A stretch of 64,000 nt of DNA from Halostagnicola larsenii XH-48 (GCF_000517625.1 NZ_CP007055.1:1550001-1614000), one strand, 5' to 3'; counted from the first letter of the stretch, positions 1 through 9,203 are shown. Numbers and translations are program-made. The notes: generated from the letters alone by a model not told the origin.

Positions 1-1
1 T

Positions 2-2206
2 TCGGACAGCGGTAGCGGCGGGTCCGAGATGGGTGCAGTTAGCGACCGAATCGTCGACAGTCAACTCGACATTCGCGAACTCGCGACCGACTACGACGAC
101 GACGAACTCGCCGGCGGCTACATCGTCTTCGGCGGCGGTATCCTCACCGACGAGATCGACGGCTCGATGGCGGACAGTCTGGCTATCGTCGGCCCGCTCG
201 CGCTTCTTTTCGTCGTCGCCGCGTTGGCAATCGCCTACCGCGATCCGATCGACATCGTCCTCGGCGTCGCGGGTATCGGTGCCGTGTTGATCTGGACGTT
301 CGGATTCATGGGGTGGGCGGGAATCGCGTTCAACCAGATGTTCGTCGCCGTCCCGGTCTTGCTCATCGGGCTCTCTATCGACTACGCGATTCACGTCTTT
401 ATGCGCCATCGCGAGCAGCGCGGGGCGGCAGACAGTTCGGCCGCGCAATCGGGGGCCGAGGCGACCGGCGAGCAACACGAACCAGACGATGTCCGCGGGT
501 CGATGCGGATCGCGCTGGCTGGCGTGGGCGTCGCACTCGTCTGGGTCACCGCGACGACCGCGATCGGCTTCCTCGCGAACCTGGTGAGTCCCATCGGCCC
601 GATTCAGGAGTTCGGCATCGTGAGTTCCGTCGGTATCGTCGCCGCGTTGATCGTCTTCGGCGGCCTCATTCCCGCGGCGAAAATCGAGATCGACTCGTTC
701 CTCGAGGCACGGGGCTACGACCGACGAAAGCGAGCCTTCGGGACCGGCGAAGGCCGGTTCAGCGACGTCCTCGCCGTCGGATCGACCGCGGCACGGAAGG
801 CCCCGCTGATCCTCATCGTCGCCGTCCTGTTGCTGACCGCTGGCGGCGTCTACGGCGCGACGCAGGTCGACACCAGTTTCAACCAGGAGGATTTCCTCGC
901 GGAGAGTCCACCCGGGTGGACGGAGAACCTACCCGGACCGATGAGCCCCGGCGAGTATCAGGCCACCGACGACCTCGATTACGTCAACGAGAACTTCCAG
1001 CGCGCGGACTCGCAAGCGGAGATACTCACGCACGGGGCGGTTACCGACGACGAGACGCTCGAGCGAATACAGGGGGCGGAAGCGGAGGCGACTGAAAGCG
1101 ACGTCGCCTACACGCTCGCGAACGGCGAGGCCGAGGTGCAGAGTCCGCTCTCGGTGATGGAAGACACCGCCACACAGAACGAGTCGTTCAACGAGTCGTT
1201 CACCGCCGCGGATACGAACGGCGACGACGTTCCCGACGAAAACGTCTCCGCGCTGTACGACGAACTGTTCGAGGTAAACGAGGAGGGTGCCAGCGAGGTC
1301 ATCCACCGAACCGACGGCGGCGAGTACGAGTCAGTCCGCATGGTCGTCGCCATCGACGGGGACGCCGGCTTCGACAACACGACCGACGAGATGCGAACGA
1401 TCGCCGCGGGAATCAGCGATGGCGGCGGGGGCGGCGACCAGTTTGTCACCGAACCCGACGGACGCTGGAGTGCAATCGCGACCGGCGACCCGGTCGTCAG
1501 CTACGTCGTCGAGCAGGACCTTCTGGAGACGGTCTTGCAGAGCCTCATGATCACGCTCGTGGCCGTCTTCGTCTTCCTTTCCGTGGCCTATCGCCTGACC
1601 GGCAACAGCGCGACGCTGGGTGCCGTAACGTTGCTCCCGGTCGCGTTCTCGGTGAGCTGGATCCTCGGGACGATGTACCTCATCGGGATGCCGTTTAACG
1701 TCTTGACGGGGATGATCACGAGCCTGACCATCGGGCTCGGCGTGGCCTACAGCATCCACGTGAGCGCTCGATACACCCTCGAACTCGAGCGCCAGGGCAA
1801 CGTCTGGCATGCGATGCATACAACCGTCACTGGAACCGGCGGCGCGTTGCTCGGGAGCGCGGCGACGACGGTCGGCGGCTTCGGGACGCTCGCGTTCGCA
1901 ATCTTGCCCGTGCTTCGCCAGTTCGGCATCATCACCGCGCTGACGATCACGTACGCGTTCCTCGCGAGCGTCGTCGTCCTGCCGACGCTGCTCGTGCTCT
2001 GGACGCGCTATTTCGGCCCGGACGTCTCCTTCGATCCGTCCCGGCGTTCCGCGTCGGCGACCGCCGCCAGCGACGGCGGTCGCCCCGAGTCGGCGACCCG
2101 TGATACCGGCTCCGAGACACCGGATGTTACCGAATCCGAGAGTCCGGACGATCCCCAGTCCGAGAATCTCGAGGGGAACGAGAAAGACGGAGGGGCAGAC
2201 GAATGA
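2..2206 (+). CDS. RND/MMPL-family transporter, 5' end outside window
   Basis: A membrane exporter of the RND superfamily (MMPL/SSD type), which normally moves lipids or hydrophobic compounds using the proton gradient. The frame is already open at base 2, so the gene begins before the window; the first visible Met is at base 29. From there a first membrane block (about residues 50-230) carries the GLSIDYAIHV motif, followed by one more helix, an extracytoplasmic domain (about 280-505) and a second membrane block (about 505-670) with GLGVAYSIHV. The Asp of the first motif is replaced by Ala in the second. The tail after 675 is hydrophilic and acidic. The stop overlaps the next start (ATGA), so it is probably co-translated with a TrmB-like regulator. 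Family certain, substrate unknown. Confidence 0.9.
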   Translation, partial: SDSGSGGSEMGAVSDRIVDSQLDIRELATDYDDDELAGGYIVFGGGILTDEIDGSMADSLAIVGPLALLFVVAALAIAYRDPIDIVLGVAGIGAVLIWTFGFMGWAGIAFNQMFVAVPVLLIGLSIDYAIHVFMRHREQRGAADSSAAQSGAEATGEQHEPDDVRGSMRIALAGVGVALVWVTATTAIGFLANLVSPIGPIQEFGIVSSVGIVAALIVFGGLIPAAKIEIDSFLEARGYDRRKRAFGTGEGRFSDVLAVGSTAARKAPLILIVAVLLLTAGGVYGATQVDTSFNQEDFLAESPPGWTENLPGPMSPGEYQATDDLDYVNENFQRADSQAEILTHGAVTDDETLERIQGAEAEATESDVAYTLANGEAEVQSPLSVMEDTATQNESFNESFTAADTNGDDVPDENVSALYDELFEVNEEGASEVIHRTDGGEYESVRMVVAIDGDAGFDNTTDEMRTIAAGISDGGGGGDQFVTEPDGRWSAIATGDPVVSYVVEQDLLETVLQSLMITLVAVFVFLSVAYRLTGNSATLGAVTLLPVAFSVSWILGTMYLIGMPFNVLTGMITSLTIGLGVAYSIHVSARYTLELERQGNVWHAMHTTVTGTGGALLGSAATTVGGFGTLAFAILPVLRQFGIITALTITYAFLASVVVLPTLLVLWTRYFGPDVSFDPSRRSASATAASDGGRPESATRDTGSETPDVTESESPDDPQSENLEGNEKDGGADE

Positions 2207-3024
2207 GCGAGGGTGACGACGAAACGGAACTGGGCGATCCGGTACGTACCGATGACAGAACGGGACCGGACGACGAAGGGGCCGCGGTCGAGGCGTTCGA
2301 ACGGCTCGGGCTCACCGGCTACGAGGCCAAGGTCTTCATCGCGCTCCACCGACTGGGGTCGGGAACCGCACGAGACGTCGCCGAAATCACCGACGTTCCC
2401 CGCTCGCAGGTCTACAGCGTCGCCGAAAACCTCGAGGCCCGTGGACTGCTCGAAGTGCACCACGCCAGCCCGATTCGATACCGGCCGGTCCGCGTCGAAG
2501 AGGCTCGAGAGACGCTTCGCGAGCGGTTCGAACACGAACAGGAACGGGCACTCGAGTACGTCGAGCGCGTCCAAGAGGAGATGCCGGCGGAAGAAACCAC
2601 CGAGGAGATCTGGACCGTCCGCGGGAGTGGCCGAATCGACGACCGCATCGTCGACCTCCTCTCGAACGCGGAGGACCGGATCGTCTTCGCCGTCCGGTTG
2701 CCGGCGCTCTTCGATTCGTCGATCGAGTCCGTTCTCGAAGACCGAGCGACCGACGGCGTGTCGGTCACCGCTATCAGCAGCGCCCAGCGGGTTCGTGATC
2801 GACTCGAGGACCGAGAGAACCTTCGCGTGCAGGAACCCCGTGAACCACGAACGGAAGACGAACGCTCCGGACGGATCGCCGTCGTCGACGACGATAGCGT
2901 GCTCTTGAGCGTCGTCGACGACGACGGCAGCGAGACCGCCATCTGGAGCGTCGAATCGCTGTTCGCATCCGTCCTGATTCAGCTGATCGAAGCGAACGAA
3001 GAAACGCTCGAGCGGGCGGCCTGA
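2203..3024 (+). CDS. TrmB-family transcriptional regulator
   Basis: A 273-residue regulator. Residues 31-95 form a TrmB-type winged helix (LTGYEAKVFIAL, then RDVAEITDVPRSQVYSV). A middle linker is charged and probably helical, and the C-terminal half (about 130-270) resembles the PLD-like effector domain found in TrmB relatives. In the archaeal family such proteins bind DNA as dimers and respond to sugars or other ligands; here the ligand is unknown. It starts inside the stop of the RND transporter (ATGA), so it most likely controls that transporter. Start is fixed by the overlap. Confidence 0.88.
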   Translation: MSEGDDETELGDPVRTDDRTGPDDEGAAVEAFERLGLTGYEAKVFIALHRLGSGTARDVAEITDVPRSQVYSVAENLEARGLLEVHHASPIRYRPVRVEEARETLRERFEHEQERALEYVERVQEEMPAEETTEEIWTVRGSGRIDDRIVDLLSNAEDRIVFAVRLPALFDSSIESVLEDRATDGVSVTAISSAQRVRDRLEDRENLRVQEPREPRTEDERSGRIAVVDDDSVLLSVVDDDGSETAIWSVESLFASVLIQLIEANEETLERAA

Positions 3025-3116
3025 CCGCCGGCGTTCGTTTCGAACTCGAGGCACGGCCCGTAACCTGAGAAACGGGCGCGATTCGTAACCCGAGAGCCGA
3101 ACGCGATCCGTTACCG

Positions 3117-3221
3117 CTAGAAGAAACTGAGCAGATCGAGCAGTCGGTCGATGTAGCGGTCGTATTTTCCCGCAGAATCGTCGTCGTCAGAATCCGAGTT
3201 TTCCGAGTCAGGTTCTCCCAT
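3117..3221 (-). CDS. 34-residue acidic microprotein
   Basis: A short ORF of 34 codons. The N-terminal half is Asp/Ser-rich; the C-terminal part (KYDRYIDRLLDLLSFF) could form an amphipathic helix. About 22 bases before its ATG lies CTTAATAC, well placed as a TATA-like box for a leaderless transcript, which is the main support. No family recognised. It lies tail-to-tail with the TrmB-like gene. It could be chance, but the ATG, acidic composition and promoter fit together. Confidence 0.5.
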   Translation of the reverse strand: MGEPDSENSDSDDDDSAGKYDRYIDRLLDLLSFF

Positions 3222-3693
3222 GTGACGCGTCTCACGACGTGAGTATTAAGCGTTCACCCGACGCCGCACCGCAACACTCTCCGAGGGTATCGACGCCTCG
3301 GTTCGATTCGGCAGTCGAGAGAGGAGACCCGTAACCACTCCGCTGGAAAAGCGGCCGGATCGATACCGTCGAAGCGGGCGTCCAGCGCTCACAGGGCGAA
3401 AATTCCGGACGCCGGTCGATCGGAGTCGGCCGCTGCCAGACAGTTCTCGTGTGGGTGTGGACAGCGTGATCTTCAGTTATCACGGGCCCACATGCGATTG
3501 TCACAGCGTGCTCGTACGTATATATCCGCAGGCTGTCACCACGGAAGGCGACCTCGAACAGTTGTGGGGTATTCGCTACTCGGACCGTATGGTGTGCGAA
3601 CTGGTTCTATCCCCGGATTAGCGCGATCGCTGATACGTTCTTCTAAAAGCCACCGAGAGCGTGTTCACTCCCTGCCAGCACCGCATTACCCGC
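3222..3693. other. Intergenic region, no convincing gene
   Basis: About 470 bases without a protein I can support. ORFs of 80-90 codons exist on both strands but have non-haloarchaeal composition. A TATA-like stretch (GTATATATCC) sits near 3527-3536 but no clear reading frame follows it; an untranslated RNA is possible but not shown. Confidence 0.4.
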
Positions 3694-3719
3694 CGCGAGC
3701 ACGAACGTTCGTGCCCGCG
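3694..3719. terminator. Hairpin 3' of the bat-like regulator
   Basis: Contains the perfect 16-base palindrome GCACGAACGTTCGTGC at 3699-3714, extended by CGCG on both sides with one mismatched pair. It lies one base beyond the stop of the regulator gene at 3721. Position suggests a transcript end or stabilising hairpin; a bidirectional operator is the alternative. No T-run follows. Confidence 0.5.
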
Positions 3720-3720
3720 G

Positions 3721-4395
3721 CTAGTTCCGTATGATTTCGCCGCGGGGCTGGTTCAGTTGCTCGCCGGCGAGCACGCGATTCGCTCGCCGGAGCCGTTCGG
3801 ATAGCGCCTGATGTGAGATGTTCAGTTCGCGCGCGAGTTCCTCGAGCGAAATCTCGCGAGGGACGTCGTAGTATCCCTGTCTGTAGGCCTCCGCGATCGC
3901 CTCCCGCTGTGGCTCGGTCAGCGCGGCGCTGGCCTCGAGATCGGCGTTTCGGTCCGCCTCGACCATTCGCCGAACGTCGACGGTGACGTCGAACCCCTCG
4001 ATGGCTTCTATCGCACTCGAGAGGCTCTCCCGGCGCGGGAAGAGCAGTCGGAGCGTCCACTGCCCGTCGGAGACCTTCGCGTCGAGTATCGATCCGTCGT
4101 ACTCGAAGACACACTCACACCGCTCGGTGACGTTCGAGTCGTACTCCAGACGGTAGAGACGCTCTGTGCCGTCAGAGCTGGTGAGTAGTTGTTTGAAGTC
4201 AGTTACCGTCGAATCGTCGGCCAGTGCGGATTCGACTGCCTCTCGATCACAACTCGAGAACCACACGAGCGTCATCGGGTGTTTCCCTTCCCCGGCGACG
4301 CTCTCGACTCGAAGCTCGAGGTCGGGGTTCGACTGGCACGTGTCCGCGAGTGCGAAATCGGCCGCCGTGATCGTGATTTCTGCAATTGTTGTCAT
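3721..4395 (-). CDS. HTH_10 (bat-like) transcriptional regulator
   Basis: A 224-residue protein of the haloarchaeal bacterio-opsin-activator-like group. The C-terminal helix-turn-helix (about residues 158-215) has the family pattern LTEPQREAIAEAYRQGYYDVPR followed by SLEELARELNISHQALSERLRRA. The N-terminal 150 residues match the usual alpha/beta sensor-like domain of the family, ligand unknown. It stands alone, tail to the hairpin at 3694-3719. Another full bat-like gene is at 21070 and a dead one at 40422. Confidence 0.9.
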   Translation of the reverse strand: MTTIAEITITAADFALADTCQSNPDLELRVESVAGEGKHPMTLVWFSSCDREAVESALADDSTVTDFKQLLTSSDGTERLYRLEYDSNVTERCECVFEYDGSILDAKVSDGQWTLRLLFPRRESLSSAIEAIEGFDVTVDVRRMVEADRNADLEASAALTEPQREAIAEAYRQGYYDVPREISLEELARELNISHQALSERLRRANRVLAGEQLNQPRGEIIRN

Positions 4396-4841
4396 CGTGT
4401 CTCACCGTCGGTTGGAACGTTCGAGTCCGATCGGATGCTAGTACTACTGGCGCGGTCTGTGGGGGACTCGAATCGTATCATGGTGTGTCATCCGATCCCG
4501 ATAGTGGGCGAGCGCGTCCGACGGAGATTACCTCGCCCGAGACGGATCGAAGTGATACGAACGAACAGCCCCAAGCCGATTGATGAACGGGCCTGAGTGT
4601 TCCGGTCGTTTAAGACAACGTGTAAATTATCCACGGGTTACGCTGAAAGGATAGTTCGGTGTAGGATATGGTTACCAATAACATGACGCATGGCCGTTGG
4701 CTTCTCGTCCGTAATCGTCGTCGCCATATCACGTTCGGCCGTCTCCACGCTCGTACGTGCAGAGTTATCGGCCGAAGCGCTCCGATTCCGTCTGTATCGA
4801 ACCCATAACAATCGAGCGATCGCTCGAGCGGTCGGACACAA
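4396..4841. other. Intergenic region with weak small-ORF signal
   Basis: About 445 bases. The only ORF worth noting is a 29-codon minus-strand frame (start ATG near 4727, beginning MATTITDEKP); it may be the beginning of a gene cut short, but I recognise no family. No RNA gene seen. Promoters of the two flanking genes must lie here. Confidence 0.3.
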
Positions 4842-5336
4842 ATGGCCGTCGAACGGTCGGTTGGAATCAGAGACGCCGAAAACGAAGCGTTCGCGAGCGC
4901 CGTGGTCGGCGCGCTCGTCGCTGGATTTGTCTTCGGAATCGTGTTACACGAAACGGGGCGGATGGAATCTATCGCCAGCCTGTACGGACAGGACGACATA
5001 GTCGTCGCGTGGGCGTTTCACTTCATCCACAGCTTTTTCGCGGGAATCTTCTTTCTCGCCGTCGTGAACCTGCTTCGCGTGACCGATCCGTTCGGCGTGA
5101 CGAGCCTCGAGCGACCGCTCGGCTTTCCGGTCGCGACGGCCGTCGCCGGAGTGCTCTACGGTCTCGTCCTCTGGGCCCTGCTCGTCGCCACGCTGTTGCC
5201 GCTGTGGGGGGAGGTCGTTGGACTCGAGCGGCCGTTGCCGTATCTCCACGAACCGAGTCTACTCGGTCTCGTGCTGTTCGGCGCGATCCTCGGATTGCTC
5301 TACGGCGTTCTCTTCCGGCTCATGACCCGCCACTAG
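4842..5336 (+). CDS. Small integral membrane protein, paralogous to the C-terminal half of the gene at 49383
   Basis: A 164-residue protein with four predicted membrane segments (about 22-42, 57-78, 96-118, 138-158). The pieces GRMESIASLYG, a PLWxxxxxLxRPLPYLH stretch and LVLFGAILGLLYG have clear counterparts (GRMETLAALWG, RPIPYFH, LVVFGAMVGIVY) in the second half of the YdjM-like protein near 50 kb. So this is a stand-alone copy of that domain. Function not recognised. No operon partner is evident; the coiled-coil gene follows after 75 bases. Confidence 0.8.
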   Translation: MAVERSVGIRDAENEAFASAVVGALVAGFVFGIVLHETGRMESIASLYGQDDIVVAWAFHFIHSFFAGIFFLAVVNLLRVTDPFGVTSLERPLGFPVATAVAGVLYGLVLWALLVATLLPLWGEVVGLERPLPYLHEPSLLGLVLFGAILGLLYGVLFRLMTRH

Positions 5337-5411
5337 GCGAGTGTCGGTTGATCGCATTCGGTTTTCAGTACGGTCCCAACTGACTTGCTCTCCCAGTCCG
5401 AACGATCGGGC

Positions 5412-5924
5412 ATGGGCGAGGACGATGCGGACACGTTGTCGGTCGACGAACTCGTCGAGTACTGTCGGACCCAGGCGGGCCTGCTCTCCGGATCGGTCGA
5501 ACGGATGGGCGCGGAGGCCGACGAGTTACTGGACGAAATCGACGCCGAAATGGCGACCATTCGAACGCGCCTCGAGGAGCGTCCGGACGCCGTCACGGAA
5601 CCGGAATCACCCTCATCGGCGGTCGGTCCCGGGAGCCGCGACCGCGAGGCAGACCTCGCGGAGATCGAAGCGCTCGAAGCTGATCTCGAGGAAAAACAGA
5701 CCATCGTCGAAGCGAAACAGGCTCGAATGGAAGCGTTCCAGAGCCTCGCAGCCGACTACACCGACCTCGCAACAGACCTCCAGCGAGACAGCGACGGGTG
5801 GCAGGCGGCACTCGAGCAGATCGTCCAGTTCGAGGCCGACCACGACGCGCCGGCGTACTTCCCGGATCGCCAGACCCTTCTCGAGGCCGCCATGGTCGAG
5901 TCCGAGACCGACGACGAGGACTGA
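5412..5924 (+). CDS. Haloarchaeal coiled-coil protein of unknown function
   Basis: A 170-residue, very acidic, cytoplasmic-looking protein. Residues 20-50 and 75-120 look like coiled coils rich in Glu and Ala (for example EIEALEADLEEKQTIVEAK); the C-terminal 40 residues are less repetitive. I chose the ATG at 5412 rather than the TTG at 5385 because the protein then begins with an acidic stretch (MGEDDAD) typical for this organism. No membrane segments, no catalytic motif. Not recognised beyond being haloarchaeal in style. Confidence 0.72.
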   Translation: MGEDDADTLSVDELVEYCRTQAGLLSGSVERMGAEADELLDEIDAEMATIRTRLEERPDAVTEPESPSSAVGPGSRDREADLAEIEALEADLEEKQTIVEAKQARMEAFQSLAADYTDLATDLQRDSDGWQAALEQIVQFEADHDAPAYFPDRQTLLEAAMVESETDDED

Positions 5925-5950
5925 CCGCTGCGGGTGTGCAACCGGAGTAG

Positions 5951-6400
5951 TCAGGCCGCGTCGACGGTTCCGTCGGGACGCACCGTAACGACGGGGGCCG
6001 GCGCGGTTCGAACGACTTTGTTGGTGACGCTCCCGACGACCATGCGTTCGATCCCGCTGCGACCCGCCGTTCCGATGACGATCATGTCGGCGTCGATCTC
6101 CGCCGCGTAGTCGGCGATCTCCCGTGCAGGAATGCCCGTTCGGACGACTTCTTCGACTTCGAGACCCTCGGCTCGGGCCGTCGCCGCGAGGTCGGCCGCC
6201 CATCCGGCGGCGATTTCGGTCACGTCGTCTTTCGTTTTCGGCGGCCCGCCGCCGATGGATGATATCTGTGTCAAGTTCGTATCGCCGACGGAGAGGACGT
6301 GGACGGCCGCGTTCATCTTCTCGGCAATCTCGAACCCGACTTCGGCTGCGGATTCGGAATATTCGCTCCCGTCCGTTGTAATAACTATTGTATTACTCAT
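5951..6400 (-). CDS. Universal stress protein, UspA family
   Basis: A 149-residue single UspA domain. The N-terminal strand IVITTDGSEYS and the C-terminal ATP-binding signature (GTAGRSG, nine residues, then GS in MVVGSVTNK) are intact, placing it in the ATP-binding branch. Such proteins are cytoplasmic dimers linked to stress survival; the exact role here is not known. Three more UspA genes are in the window (43881, 45532, 63700). Confidence 0.95.
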   Translation of the reverse strand: MSNTIVITTDGSEYSESAAEVGFEIAEKMNAAVHVLSVGDTNLTQISSIGGGPPKTKDDVTEIAAGWAADLAATARAEGLEVEEVVRTGIPAREIADYAAEIDADMIVIGTAGRSGIERMVVGSVTNKVVRTAPAPVVTVRPDGTVDAA

Positions 6401-6548
6401 CGTTCGTAGTCTAATTACTGAGATAGGAGGCTGTTCGTATAGTTTTTGCTGCTCCCGCTATTCTTTCGGTCGCTCGCTGATCGATGCGGCCGGTAACATT
6501 ATCTATTTCCATTACACATAGCCAGCATCAGCAACAGAAGGGGAGACT

Positions 6549-6956
6549 GTGAACCATCTAACCACCGCCGAGAAAACCGAGAGAATCCGCGTGTTACACG
6601 TCGACGACGACGAGGCGTTGGTCGATCTCGCCGCCACGCTACTCGAGCGCGAATGCGATCCGCTCGAGGTCGTGACCGAAACGAGTGTCGACGCTGCGTT
6701 GCAGGTGTTGCGTGCCCAGACCGTCGACTGCGTGATCAGCGATTACGACATGCCGGGCCAGGACGGACTCGCGTTTCTGGAACGCGTTCGCACCACCGCG
6801 CCCAATCTTCCATTTATCCTCTTTACGGGGTATGATTCGGCGGCTCTCAAGGCCGATGCGATCCAAGCGGGCGTAACGGAGTACCAGCGCAAGCGGACCG
6901 ATACCGAACAGTACGCGGTCTTGGCAGAGCGCGTTCTCGAGGCAGTCGAGAGCTGA
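6549..6956 (+). CDS. Stand-alone response regulator receiver domain
   Basis: A 135-residue CheY-like receiver with no output domain. The acidic pocket (VDDDE near residue 18), the phosphate-accepting Asp in CVISDYDMPGQDG (about residue 60), the Thr in ILFTGYD and a late Lys (QRKRTD) are all present, so it should be phosphorylatable. It starts with GTG. No histidine kinase is adjacent; the nearest is the sensor kinase at 57114, so pairing cannot be decided. Confidence 0.93.
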   Translation: MNHLTTAEKTERIRVLHVDDDEALVDLAATLLERECDPLEVVTETSVDAALQVLRAQTVDCVISDYDMPGQDGLAFLERVRTTAPNLPFILFTGYDSAALKADAIQAGVTEYQRKRTDTEQYAVLAERVLEAVES

Positions 6957-6962
6957 ACCGGA

Positions 6963-7208
6963 TTACCGATCGTCGTCCGACGACTCGAGACCGTACGCTT
7001 CGGGGTCGTACTCGTCGGTTAGGGACAGTACCAGAAGGCTGCCGAACGCGACGAGTGACACGTAGAACGGGTCAACGCGAAGCGGTCCCAAGCTACTCAC
7101 GTGGGCTCCCGGGGACGCGACCATCACTGTGGCGAACAGACCAAACAGGCCGATAATCGGATAGTGATAGTGGTGAATCTTCGTCCAGATCCGAAACCAC
7201 TTCCCCAT
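6963..7208 (-). CDS. Small two-helix membrane protein
   Basis: An 81-residue protein with a basic, aromatic N-terminus (MGKWFRIWTKIHHYHYP) and two membrane segments (about 18-36 and 45-63), then an acidic tail. A longer frame begins at 7253, but the AT-rich stretch AAAATAAAA about 30 bases before the ATG at 7208 fits a TATA box for a leaderless start there. It ends six bases from the receiver gene, tail to tail. Function unknown. Confidence 0.7.
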   Translation of the reverse strand: MGKWFRIWTKIHHYHYPIIGLFGLFATVMVASPGAHVSSLGPLRVDPFYVSLVAFGSLLVLSLTDEYDPEAYGLESSDDDR

Positions 7209-7394
7209 AGTATATCGAGTGCCGTCCGGTGATTTTATTTTTATGCTAGTCACACACCGTTGCGAAACCTCGGTAGCTGTTCGGACCGACGGGATAGCTA
7301 CAAGAACATCGACCCGTGGATGGCCGTCGAACTCGAAGCGACGATAGCGGACGTGTCAATCAGTATTTTATTCCACCGGTCACACTGCACTCGT

Positions 7395-8378
7395 ATGGTC
7401 ACTCGCCTAACGGCTCTCCGTCTCCGAATGGTCGCCGCGATCCTGGGGTTGGTGCTCGTCACGGCGGGATTGCTCGGCGGCGTCTGGGTCGTCTTCTACG
7501 CGCTCTTCGCCGTTTTCGAGAGTCCGTTCGCCGCACAGGCCGCCTTTGCCATCACCGCTGGAACGTTGTTGACGATCGGCTACCTCGAGTACACGCACCT
7601 CGAGACGATCGAACGGCTGGCAGATGCACACACCGTGTCTCGAGACGACGCACCGGAGCTGTACGAAACGACGACGCGCGTCGCCGCCCAGTTGGACGTT
7701 CCCGTGCCCACCATCGCGGTCTCCGATCGGGAGACGCCCGAAGCGCTGGCCGTTGGCTTTCGGCCCGAGTCCGTGCATCTGGTCCTCTCGCTCGGGACGA
7801 TCAACGCGCTCGAGGGCGAGCAACTCGAGGCGGTGATCGCCCACGAACTCGCCCACGTCAAAAACCGAGACGCGATGGTCATGACGGCCGTCTCGCTTCC
7901 GATCGTTCTCGCCGACGGCCTCCGCTCGCGCATCGCAGCGATCGAGAAGCCGGGGTGGACCGTCATCATCATCGTCCCGCTGGCGGCGCTGTCTTCCGTG
8001 GTCTGGGTCGTCGGCAGGACCATCTCGGCTCGCCTCTCGAGAGCCAGAGAGGTCGCCGCCGACCGGGCGGCCGCGGAGGTTACCGGCTCGCCGGCCGCCC
8101 TCGCCGACGCGTTATCGAGGTTGGATCGGACCATCGAGGAGACCCCCACTCGCGACCTGCGGGAAGTCTCCGGCGTCTCGTCGCTGTCGATCCTCCCGCT
8201 TGAGCCGGCCGAACTCGAGAAGGTCATGCTCGGGCCCGAGGGGGATATCGAGCCGGCCTACTGGGAGGTACGACGACGACTCCACCGGCTCGAGCGTTGG
8301 CTGTTCGGTACGCATCCCTCGACGGAAGACCGAATCGCCGAACTCCGAGAACGCCAGCGGGACGCGGAATCGGACTGA
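7395..8378 (+). CDS. HtpX-like M48-family membrane zinc protease
   Basis: A 327-residue membrane metalloprotease of peptidase family M48, expected to degrade misfolded membrane proteins. Two helices (about 13-38, 43-63) precede the catalytic site HELAH at residues 150-154, flanked by VIAHELAHVKNRDA; another hydrophobic region follows (165-210), and EVAADRAA near 219 supplies the third zinc ligand. The frame is open from 7260, but the ATG at 7395 gives the normal basic N-terminus and has TATTTTATT about 30 bases before it. Runs alone. Confidence 0.92.
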   Translation: MVTRLTALRLRMVAAILGLVLVTAGLLGGVWVVFYALFAVFESPFAAQAAFAITAGTLLTIGYLEYTHLETIERLADAHTVSRDDAPELYETTTRVAAQLDVPVPTIAVSDRETPEALAVGFRPESVHLVLSLGTINALEGEQLEAVIAHELAHVKNRDAMVMTAVSLPIVLADGLRSRIAAIEKPGWTVIIIVPLAALSSVVWVVGRTISARLSRAREVAADRAAAEVTGSPAALADALSRLDRTIEETPTRDLREVSGVSSLSILPLEPAELEKVMLGPEGDIEPAYWEVRRRLHRLERWLFGTHPSTEDRIAELRERQRDAESD

Positions 8379-8445
8379 TCAAACCAAAAATCTCCGCGCG
8401 TTCGGAGCAACGAAACGAACAGTTACGAAACGAGTAGGAGTCGCG

Positions 8446-9063
8446 CTACGTTTCTTCAGCGCGATCCGTCTCAGCTCTGAGAACGGCATTTACGTATTCG
8501 TCCGCCGTCCGTCTGGCTGTCGCGAGCGTATCCGTCTCATCCAGAACGACAGCACGCGTACGGCCACCGTCAACGATGGTCATGAGCGCTCGCGTCACGT
8601 GTTCGGCGTCGACGTCAGTGAACACGCCTTCGGAGATGCCGTGATCGATCACCGTTCGAAGCATGTATCGGACGTACTCGTCGTTCTGTTGGAACCGGTC
8701 GGCAAACGTCTCGTTGTACGGCGTCTGGCCCCGCATCTCGAGTACTGCGATCAACAGGTCGTGATGGTCCGCCGGTGCGACGAGGAGTTGGTCGAGCAGC
8801 AGGTCCAATCGCCGTTCGGGGTCCGTCGTCTCGACTTCGTGTATCGTCTCGACGAACCGGTCGAGGATAAAGTCCAGAAACGCTGCGAGCAAGTCCTCTT
8901 TCGTGTCGTAGTGGTAGTGAATGGCGGCGGTCGATTTCCCGTATTCTTCGGCAATGCGTTTGATCGTGAGATCGGCGTATCCGTGCTCTCGAAGCGCGCG
9001 ATAGGTCGCACGCATGATATCCACGTTGGGCTCCGAAGAAGTCCGTTCCGGGAGGTCGGCCAT
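8446..9063 (-). CDS. TetR/AcrR-family transcriptional repressor, intact
   Basis: A 205-residue regulator. Residues 16-62 form the TetR helix-turn-helix (TYRALREHGYADLTIKRIAE, then STAAIHYHYDTKEDLLAAF); the rest is the helical ligand-binding dimer domain of normal length. About 38 bases upstream of its start is ACTGGGTCGTCAGT (9101-9114), close in sequence to a site before the MATE unit (9204-9217). I infer that this protein represses itself and the MATE exporter. Ligand unknown. Confidence 0.93.
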   Translation of the reverse strand: MADLPERTSSEPNVDIMRATYRALREHGYADLTIKRIAEEYGKSTAAIHYHYDTKEDLLAAFLDFILDRFVETIHEVETTDPERRLDLLLDQLLVAPADHHDLLIAVLEMRGQTPYNETFADRFQQNDEYVRYMLRTVIDHGISEGVFTDVDAEHVTRALMTIVDGGRTRAVVLDETDTLATARRTADEYVNAVLRAETDRAEET

Positions 9064-9100
9064 TGCTGGTATGTACGTCCTCCGCCAGATAACGGTTTTG

Positions 9101-9114
9101 ACTGGGTCGTCAGT
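9101..9114. promoter_or_regulatory. Candidate TetR operator A
   Basis: ACTGGGTCGTCAGT: the outer ACTG/CAGT pairs are inverted repeats, and the preceding TTTTG is shared with operator B. It lies 38-51 bases upstream of the intact TetR gene. Autoregulation is inferred from position. Confidence 0.5.
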
Positions 9115-9203
9115 ATTCGAACTGCTCTATTACGCCCCTCAGAACCCTTTCAATCCACTGTGGCGATGAGATCCCGATCGATTCGAACTCCCGAAGGTTT
9201 TTG

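Noticed and set aside
4638-4841. 67-codon minus-strand frame
   Set aside because: Only its last 29 codons (MATTITDEKP...) look at all plausible; no homology or promoter strong enough to call it.
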